Shown: positions 19,426 through 26,335 of the stretch, in pieces | Position numbering within the stretch: position 1 is the first letter of the stretch | Layout: the number at the start of each line of letters is the position of its first letter | DNA from: Phoronis australis | Taxonomy: Eukaryota > Phoronida > Phoronidae | NCBI GenBank assembly: GCA_002633005.1 | Contig: NMRA01000703.1 | Location: 131,823-158,157, forward strand | Length of the DNA: 26,335 bases | Direction: 5' to 3' | Translations under genes and position numbers: made by a program | The notes under the pieces: model-generated | The model's database searches: none | What the model was told of the DNA's origin: nothing | Seen by the model: the letters and a program-made list of their open reading frames with translations, nothing else

Positions 19426-20062
19426 GCAAAAAAATAAAACAGCAAGAGCGTAGGGAAATGTTGAGTTTATTAATTAACCCTGGTAATTAAAATTATACGG
19501 ATGAAACAAGATTTAAATGTGGGCATTTTTAGTGTTTGGGGGGGGGCTCAGATCCAATTTCAAGTGTAAAAATTCGGAACACGGCACATTCCTAATGAAA
19601 CTATGGCTAAGTATAGGCTCTACCGCGATATCCCAGGTGACTGGCAGTGGCGCTGCGTACTACAACTCCGTTTTCGTCGTCTGCTCCACTGTGCAATGAA
19701 GAAAAATTACTTCATTTTTTAAAGAAAATGGAACCTCAGTGACGATGAAAAAACAGAAGCTGCTGGTAAGATGTGAATTTTAATCGAAACCTTACTGAAT
19801 CACTCAGAAACTCATAATTCTCTCTTTGTCAAATCTTAACTTAAGACGATTTCCAAAGCAATCCCATCATTATTGCCAACACGAAAAACGAATTTGGTCT
19901 TTTGGGCATTTGAAGACTATTTTAAATACAACAAATTTGTTAAGAACCGATTGCACAAAATATAAAACGTGTAATAGGCATTACAAAAAGAAGTAGGTTT
20001 CACACGCAAACGCTGTGGACCGTAAACAAGTAGATCTCTTAGTATAAGATACATAGTTAAAT

Positions 20063-20126
20063 CGTGGTGGTGTAGTGGTAAAGCACATGCGCTTTATCTG
20101 CCACGTCGTGAGTTCGAGTCTGTGGA
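20063..20126 (+). repeat. tRNA-derived SINE head (degenerate)
   Basis: GTGGTGTAGTGGTAAAGCAC resembles an A-box/D-arm region, and GAGTTCGAGTC about 45 bases later matches the B box. The T-arm stem pairs poorly, so a working tRNA is unlikely. A T-rich stretch follows (20146-20190), perhaps part of a SINE body. It lies between the two MITE-like end fragments (19376 and 20362). Confidence 0.5.
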
Positions 20127-20227
20127 ACTTGCGGTTTTTCCCGTTTGACACGTTCTCTGTTTTTGTGTTTCTTGCTTTTTTTTTCTTGGATAATACATCA
20201 AGAATCAAGGAAATGGTGGATTTTTAG

Positions 20228-20362
20228 AGGAAAAAACAGAAAACCCCCCCTCCCGACCTCCCCCCATTCGGTACTATACGCATCTACAATCATGGTTTGC
20301 GCAAATGCTTACAGCCGGACAAAATGTTGGGCCCCCCATGTGATATCCTAGATCTGACACTG
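20228..20362. mobile_element. C-rich terminal fragment of a MITE-like element
   Basis: C runs at 20244-20268, then GGCCCCCCATG, and a final CCTAGATCTGACACTG mirror the C-rich end of the insertion at 5621-5779 (CTCTAAATCTGCCACTG). The reverse complement of the end begins CAGTGTCAGATCTAGG. It may be the far end of a roughly 990-bp composite starting near 19376, but no target-site duplication is clear. Confidence 0.4.
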
Positions 20363-23300
20363 CGTTATAGTAAAGATAATGACGAGCATTTATCGGCAAC
20401 GGTCTGATGTGCGCCCAAGGTTCTATATCCATGAGACCTGTGTTGTTATATCTAACAATGACACAACAAAGGAAAACAATGATACGACCGATGGGCGATA
20501 TACATGCCACCAGTTGCCATGGACAGTGGCGGAGTTTATCTTGTCCTTTAAATGTTTTTAGAGAACTGCAAACCCGATATTTCGTCAGCAAAATTTCTGC
20601 TTCATTTTGGAAAAATTGCGGCCATGCCACCAAACTTATCATTCATTTGATATTAAAATGCGTTGCATGAACGTTTGATCAACAGAAAATCTGACATGAA
20701 TAGGTGTGAAGAAATACACATGAGGAAACTGCAAAGCATAACAACTGTAAATCAAAATAACCTACATTGTTGTCGAATCTAACCCTGTTGACTGGGGAAG
20801 ACATAATCGGCTTTTTAAAAAACGGAGCAATGTATGGTATCTAGGAGTACTATAGTCCTAGGTGGTAAGTAGTAAAGCATCCAAAACATTCAGAAGAAAC
20901 AAACTCATTGCAAAATATCGAAAAACATTAAGGACAATCCGATTTTACGTGCTCACGCAACGGTGTATCAGATATTTGAACATTTCTCATTTTAGTATAT
21001 TTGAGGTTCCAAAATGTATAACTAAAAAACTGGCTGACAAAGCTTTTATTTTATACAATGAAAGTAACATATTTTGTCAACAATTTGGCCAAGTTTCATT
21101 CTCATAGCAGTAGAGGCAGATTTGATATAGTAGGATACTGAACACAACCTCAAAATGGCATAACGGGGGGCAGTGTAGTAAAACTACTAAATGAGGGTGG
21201 TAAATCGGAATTTTTTTTCAAGACATCTGTGTAACAATCTACAGGCACCACTTAACAATGCCAAGTGAATAATACTTCAATAGCTTTCATCCAAGGAAAA
21301 GTATAAACAGTTAAAATTGGACAGTTTTTACAGCGTGAAAACATGGCTGCGAAGCCGTGAAATGTGTTAGAGCCTATAACTTTAGTAGAACGTAATATTT
21401 TGGGGAAATATTTTACCACTGTTTATAGATCTCATAGGACTATCTATGAGTCAAAGTTGGTGAAAATCGGCCGACCCCCACCTTGCTGCTGGGTGGCTGT
21501 TGCTCTCATGGACAAGCACTTAATTGCTGTATGGACTTCTATGGAACTTGGCACATATCAACATATCATTAGTGAAGAGCTAACAGTAATAATCCAGCAG
21601 TAGATAACTTGACTAAATAGGAAAATCAATAGGAAAATCAAAAAGCAAGGTTGGCATTGTGAAGTGGGTCAAAATCCACAAAAGGTGGTCAGCCACTTGT
21701 TCCTGACCATTTCAAACCAAATAAACCAGTTTCAAAATGACCACACTTCATGCCAGAGTTATTTAGCATTGTACTTTTGACGCAGTAGAATAGCTGTTGT
21801 CAAACATTTGCCCAATATATTTCAACTTTATTTTGCCTATGCGCTAATTCTTGTTATTAGACTTTAATGTGCTGTTATTACATCAAATGCTAATTCTAGA
21901 TAATTTGACTATGTCATGCCTAGCGTCAGCTGCAGTCATTTCTCAATTGTCCTAATTTGTCATTAAAACCATCAAATTACACCTCAGTTGATGCTCTGGT
22001 GTCTAAGTTTTCACACAATATGCTCGGCAGTTTTCCACCGAGGTTGCTCTGATATTAATACTTCTGTGTTTCAGATACCTCAGTGACAAATTAAATAGCT
22101 TTAAGAGCTATCATTTTTAACACAAGTCTTAATTAGTGTTTGATTTTGTAATTAACGAGTTACTTAATGTAGTAATTTCAGAGTCTCTTCTGTATCTAAA
22201 ACGAAACTTTGAGTGTGCTGTTCTGTAAGGTTTCGTGTGATTGTTTTCACTTGTAGTGAGTAGTGGTGTTACCAATCTGCTTGCTGTTAAACCCGGGCTG
22301 CGTGACACTATAATGGGGACAACTGGAGTAAAAACGTGATGCAAATTGTACATTTCCGTCATGCACGCGCTCAGTCATGGTGTAAAGAATTGTGATAAGA
22401 CTAAGAGTAGAACTCATTGTAATGAAGGTCCCTGCAGCCGTTCTTGATATACTCATCAATTGTTTGCTAGAATTAATATTAACTTGTTGGCAAACTATGA
22501 GACAGTACACATGCTGTACATGTAGCAAATAGTGACAATTTGGTGGTACGTGGGCGAGTCCTGAGCAATCAGACACAAATCACAAAGTGACTCACTGAAT
22601 GATCTATCATAAAAGTGCACTGAAATTTCAGTGCTGCAGGATGGCAGTTAGTTTTGCCATTTCACCATCCATGTTGCGAATTCTGCAAAAGTGGACGAAA
22701 AACAGGTGCTAAAGCCTCCGGTAATTGTCATGAAATTTAGGCACTCTTGTCGTCATGAAGTGGATATCAAGACCTACATTTTGTGCATTAAAACTTTCTC
22801 AAAATTTAATGTTGTCCAATTTAGTTTGAAACTACTTTATAGTGTGGTAAGGTCAGGCAACAAAACTTACCTTTCAAGCTTACAATAAACCACATCGGTG
22901 ACAGAGTAATTCAGAAATGGCCTAGTCTGATCCCGCAAAATATGGCTTTAACTCAAACCAAACAGGAAGCTAATAGAGCTAAAGCCCAATCAGTAAGCAA
23001 TTTAGTGTTACAAGCCACCAGCTTGGATTTCAGTGAATGACTGGAAGCCAACCACGACAGCTAATGATTTATCACAATTGTTTTATACCAGTTCTGAAGA
23101 CAGAGATAACTTCAAGAAGAACATCCCATCTAGAAATAATCCCAAAATATGTCTCTTTAAAGACAAGTACCTGTAAGAGTAGAGAACATTTATATTTTGG
23201 ATTTGGAAGAATGACTTTTTACAAACACACCGTAAATGCTTAAAGAACAAGAGCAACGCAGAGCGTTGAAATGCACCCACAATTGCACTGCATACGGTAT

Positions 23301-23640
23301 CCTTCTAGGGTTGTTTATTGGTACCATCAAGTGGTCAGTAGAGGGCATATATGTAGTACGTTGTACTTTGCAAAATGGAAAGGCATGGTCATTGTCTCCT
23401 CAATAGGCTAGGGGCAAAATGTGAGTAATCTTCATAATACAAGCACATCCTATACATAAGTTGCTTAAAGCACCACAGAAACATAGAATTAAAAACAAAT
23501 TTACCAACATACGAGATTAGCACAACATTAGAATGCCAGAAACAAATTTCTACTTGGAACTTTTCCTTCATAGTCACAAAGTAACACAAAGTATGCACCT
23601 GAAGACCTATGAAAATACAGAGGTCAATGTAAAATACTAA
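20363..23640. other. Long intronic stretch without recognised gene
   Basis: I see no supported gene, RNA or repeat array here. Frames at 20274-20670, 21364-21603, 22129-22576 and 22691-22888 are isolated, lack family motifs and have no convincing splice context. The words AGTTGGTGAAAATCGGCCGA near 21455 are of a kind often met in dispersed invertebrate repeats. Confidence 0.45.
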
Positions 23641-23644
23641 AATT

Positions 23645-24270
23645 GCCACTAGAGGCAAATACTAAAATTGCCACTAGAGGCATACCGGTAGTGAGAATCA
23701 TCCTAAAGTCGTCATCGTCCGTTGTCAACATCACATAAATACACTTGCTAAATTTAATAAAGATCCTGCAAACGGTTTGGGAGATACAGCCATGGGCGCA
23801 AAAAAACAAACTGCCACTAGGAGGCGCCACAGTAGTCAAAATCGTCGGAAAATCATAGTCAGCTGTCTTCCTTATAGTAAGCACATACACGCCAATTTTC
23901 ACAATCATCCTTTGAGCGGTTTGGTTGATAGAGGGGTGGACGCAAAAATACCGACTCGAAAACAGTAAAAATGGCCACTAGGTGGCGCAAACTATGTCGA
24001 ATCCATTGGAAAACGGCAGGATAGCGTCATCTCACTAATAGGTGCCTACATACCAAATTTCATGAAATCCGTTCAGGACTTTTGAAGATACAAAGGTAAG
24101 CGTAAAAAACTAAAATTGCCACTAGGGGGCACACCGGTAGTCGGATCCCTCCGAAAGTTCGCACATACATATGTTCCATTCATAAATGGAACATATGTAC
24201 CAAATTTCATGAACGTATGTTAAAGGGTTTTGGAGATAGAGCAGCGGACGCCGGACGGATAGGGATGACG
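23645..24270 (+). repeat. Dispersed repeat of about 145-160-bp monomers
   Basis: The word GCCACTAG followed by a G-rich GGCGC/GGCAC recurs at 23645, 23670, 23813, 23974 and 24118. Between copies the same order appears: GTAGTC with ATC, then CATAC-CAAATTTCATGAAA-like, then GCGGTTTGGGAGATA-like, then GGACGC with AAAA. The last monomer ends in GCGGACGCCGGACGGATAGG. This monomer style fits an interspersed repeat family found in several-unit clusters. No protein is encoded. Confidence 0.75.
24167..24198. repeat. Perfect 14-bp inverted repeat with 4-base loop
   Basis: ACATATGTTCCATT and AATGGAACATATGT are exact reverse complements separated by CATA. The hairpin sits inside the last monomer of the dispersed repeat, at the place where the other monomers have only a single CATAC-CAAATTT word, so it may be a local inverted duplication. 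Confidence 0.9.
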
Positions 24271-24346
24271 GCATAATGCTCCACATATAAATATGTAGGC
24301 GCATAAAAATTGGAAAAACATTATTTCCATAACTTGACAGCACAAG

Positions 24347-24570
24347 CAACAGTTCCACTTATCATCCATCCTAATAGCACACATTGCTGCTGACACTGCT
24401 AGCAACAGCTCCACCTATCATCCATACTAATAGCACACATTGCTGCTGACACTGCTAGCAACAGCTCCACCTATCATCCATACTAATAGCACACATTGCT
24501 GCTGACACTGCTAGCAACAGCTCCACCTATCATCCATACTAATAGCACACATTACTGCTGACACTGCTAG
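24347..24570 (+). repeat. Minisatellite, 56-bp unit, four copies
   Basis: Units start at 24347, 24403, 24459 and 24515 and run CAACAGCTCCACCTATCATC, CATACTAATAGCACACATTG, CTGCTGACACTGCTAG. The last three copies are nearly identical, and the first has a few changes. Minus-strand frames over it are repeat artefacts. Confidence 0.95.
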
Positions 24571-25085
24571 CACCACTTACAGCTACAGACGGCTGCAGAT
24601 CTCATCTCTGGGATGATTGTTCAATGGAATAGACTTTTAGCCTTGACCAAAATTGCAAAAATAGAATCTGTAGTGATATTCCCACAAATTGCCAACTCTC
24701 GCTGATGGTTTACCATTGCAATTTGCTGAAATCAAAGCTGGTGACTTTACCAGTTATATACGTCTATCTGTCACTTATCATACCCTAGTTATATACCAGT
24801 TATAAAGTCCATCTGTCAATTATCACACTTTAGTTAACACATAGTTTGGCTGGTAAGAGTTCTACGATGAGATGGTCAAAAAAGAATAGTGAAGAAGTGA
24901 CCAATGTGGGCTTTACATGTTGACATTCAATCCACCAACTAGTTTATTGACTTCTACATATTAATTACCTATCTCAGTGGAATGGAAGCACAGGGTGAGT
25001 GAAAAAACAGAGCACTTTGCAGACCATCTTCTTCACAATAGGATTAAGTCAAACTGTTTACATGGCAAGAGGCAGTGATACATAC
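24571..25085. other. Intron sequence next to exon a
   Basis: Only a two-copy tandem repeat (24750-24841, 46-bp period, CCAGTTATA...TCTGTCA...TTATCA...TAGTTA) was seen. No gene was found. Confidence 0.6.
24750..24841 (+). repeat. Two-copy tandem repeat, 46-bp period
   Basis: CCAGTTATA, ATCTGTCA, TTATCA and TAGTTA occur in the same order at 24750 and 24796. The copies differ at several positions, so the duplication is not recent. Confidence 0.75.
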
Positions 25086-25165
25086 TTTTGAGAGGGTATG
25101 ATATTGAAGATAATCTGTGCTCGTGGTGGGGCCCACTCCATATTCCCTCGTAGTCTGGTGGTGTG
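25086..25165 (-). CDS. RUBCN: Rubicon-like gene, exon a (entry to the Rubicon-homology domain)
   Basis: On the minus strand this 80-nt exon reads HTTRLRGNMEWAPPRAQII then FNIIPSQ, with two extra bases (AA) finished by the next exon's A to give lysine. The word RGN-EWAPPR-QIIFN is typical of Rubicon and Pacer just before the cysteine-rich part and is not expected in PLEKHM1 or DEF8, which favours a Rubicon-type gene. The acceptor is CTGTTACAG before CAC (phase 0). An alternative AG lies 11 bases on, so the first residues are less sure. The donor is CAAAA before GTATGT. Earlier exons, including any RUN domain, were not found between here and the right edge. Confidence 0.9.
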
Positions 25166-26335
25166 CTGTAACAGCCAAGGTGATCATACACTAAGTCAAA
25201 ATAAAGATTATTCAACTTCTATACCTGTAATGCATCTTGATGAAAATTAAAACCTATCTTCAACGGTAGCACCTGTAAATTTGGTTCCTACAGTATGTTA
25301 AGAGCATCGCTCTGAGCCCACTAGTGCCATAAATTGCCAAATGTAAAGAACTAATAGGTGCATTGGCTTGCTTTATTTACGTCACCGTGGCAGTCACCTT
25401 TTAATACAAACAGCTGCAATTAATACCGGCACGCAATGGTGCCAATACACATAGTGTGAAACGAGATGTGCCAAGGTAATACACATAGTATGGAAAGAGC
25501 ACTGAAAACTACTTAATATATGTACACTGAACTACATAATTATGTTTAGCTTGGTAGAAGACTTTCCGTAAGACATGGTTGACTGAACACAACTTTGTAG
25601 CTGAATCGTCCAAATTTTAAAACTCTCCTCTCATAGCACACGTACATAGTGGCCATCTGTCACTTGGACCAGTTCTATACAGGAGCTGTCCGATGTTCAC
25701 TGTGAGCGATCGAAACAACATAGAAATCAACAAATTTTAAACTGCTTATTTTAATATTTCGGTACGCATCTTTCATCTAGTAAGTTGTGTTCATATGTAC
25801 TAATATACACTCTTATTTTCAACCTCACATAAGAGACTAGTAACAGATTTCACTTTCTAGCCATCGTAATCTTCAAATTTTGCATGACATGCTATGAACA
25901 TTCCCACTAAATAAAATTGGTTCTAACCCCAGTGGTTAAGGTAAACGGTGGGGTATGGAAAATTGAACTAGACCGTATTTATCCACCTTGGCTGAGTCGC
26001 GCTCGGCTCACGATCAAAGGGATGCCGCCAAGCTGCTCTAGTCATCGAGTCACGAGCGAGGATAATTGGCTTCGCTCATGCGGATATGATCAGCTGATTA
26101 CAATCTAGCTAGCAGACTGTACTTTTTATGGAGAGAGTTTTACGTAGTTTTTACTGTAATATTTGAAAAGAGGAGCGAAAACAAATATGAGTACAACTTT
26201 GAATTTTTCAAATCGGCCCAGGATAAGAGATTTTGCAACACAGCAACACTCACGATTACTTTCATTCGGCGCGCACTAATACAAAAATATAGGACCCAAG
26301 TTATTTAGATTTTGGAACACATGCATTGCAATATT
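25166..26335. other. Upstream intron of the Rubicon-like gene, no further exon recognised
   Basis: Neither strand shows a recognised exon. A plus-strand frame at 25917-26108 lies in GC-richer sequence without motif. The words AATACACATAGT(G/A)TG recur twice at 25446-25492, a minor repeat. The next upstream exon of the gene is expected beyond the window. Confidence 0.5.

Larger units (their letters stand above)
8903..25085 (-). other. Intron a-b of the Rubicon-like gene (about 16.2 kb)
   Basis: The exon at 25165-25086 ends in phase 2 before GTATGT. The exon at 8902-8838 begins with the one base needed to finish that codon, so the two are neighbours in the main splice form. The intron holds several minisatellites, a fold-back element, SINE-like tRNA heads, a dispersed palindromic repeat and, antisense, a broken multi-exon coding region (16644-18712). 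A further uncertain frame (15525-15818, minus) could in principle be an alternative exon. Confidence 0.8.

Noticed and set aside
20274-20670. 122-codon minus-strand frame and overlapping plus-strand frames
   Set aside because: They overlap the C-rich end of a MITE-like fragment, the opposing frames are equally long, and no domain is recognised.
24347-24570. CRISPR-like array
   Set aside because: The whole 56-bp unit repeats with no unique spacers. This is an ordinary minisatellite in a eukaryotic intron. The same holds for the 59-, 47- and 33-bp arrays.
25033-25215. 60-codon minus-strand frame around exon a
   Set aside because: It is the wrong frame. The conserved WAPPR reading lies one frame over and gives the correct splice phases.

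Overview
This is a eukaryotic, intron-rich and AT-rich window, probably from a marine invertebrate (a deuterostome such as a hemichordate or lancelet would fit, but I cannot fix the species). Reasons: protein-coding sequence occurs only as short exons with GT-AG borders, the rest is filled with minisatellites, inverted-repeat elements and tRNA-like repeats, and there is no bacterial gene layout. One ambiguous base (n at 764) beside a 15-base G run points to a shotgun assembly. Most long reading frames here are chance openings in repeats or introns.

The main gene runs right to left on the minus strand. Four exons (25165-25086, 8902-8838, 6205-5905, 5403-5325) join with matching phases into one continuous piece of about 174 residues. 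It is the first part of the Rubicon-homology domain of a Rubicon/Pacer-type autophagy regulator. The upstream part (with any RUN domain) should lie beyond the right edge. The final cysteine-rich exons were not found in the left 5.3 kb and may lie off the left edge. The introns are about 16.2 kb, 2.6 kb and 0.5 kb.

Left region (1-5324): a 1.17 kb element with inverted-repeat arms, each carrying a GTGACGTCAC palindrome (3041-4207), a CpG-dense core inside it, a diverged repeat pair, and little else. The 0.5 kb intron holds a 159-bp MITE-like insertion. The 2.6 kb intron holds a 47-bp array, a 19-bp array and a 1,098-bp element with 25-bp terminal inverted repeats and a TA duplication.

The 16.2 kb intron (8903-25085) holds a 59-bp hairpin minisatellite next to the 65-nt exon, a repeat with hairpin monomers (10539 onward), a fold-back element (11775-12776), 33-bp and 47-bp arrays, SINE-like tRNA heads, a palindromic dispersed repeat (23645-24270) and a 56-bp array. 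Within this intron, on the opposite strand, 16644-18712 contains four exon-like blocks of an unrecognised protein. They have good splice sites and matching phases but several frameshifts and stops, so this looks like a broken nested gene or an intron-bearing transposon. It is the most unusual item in the window.
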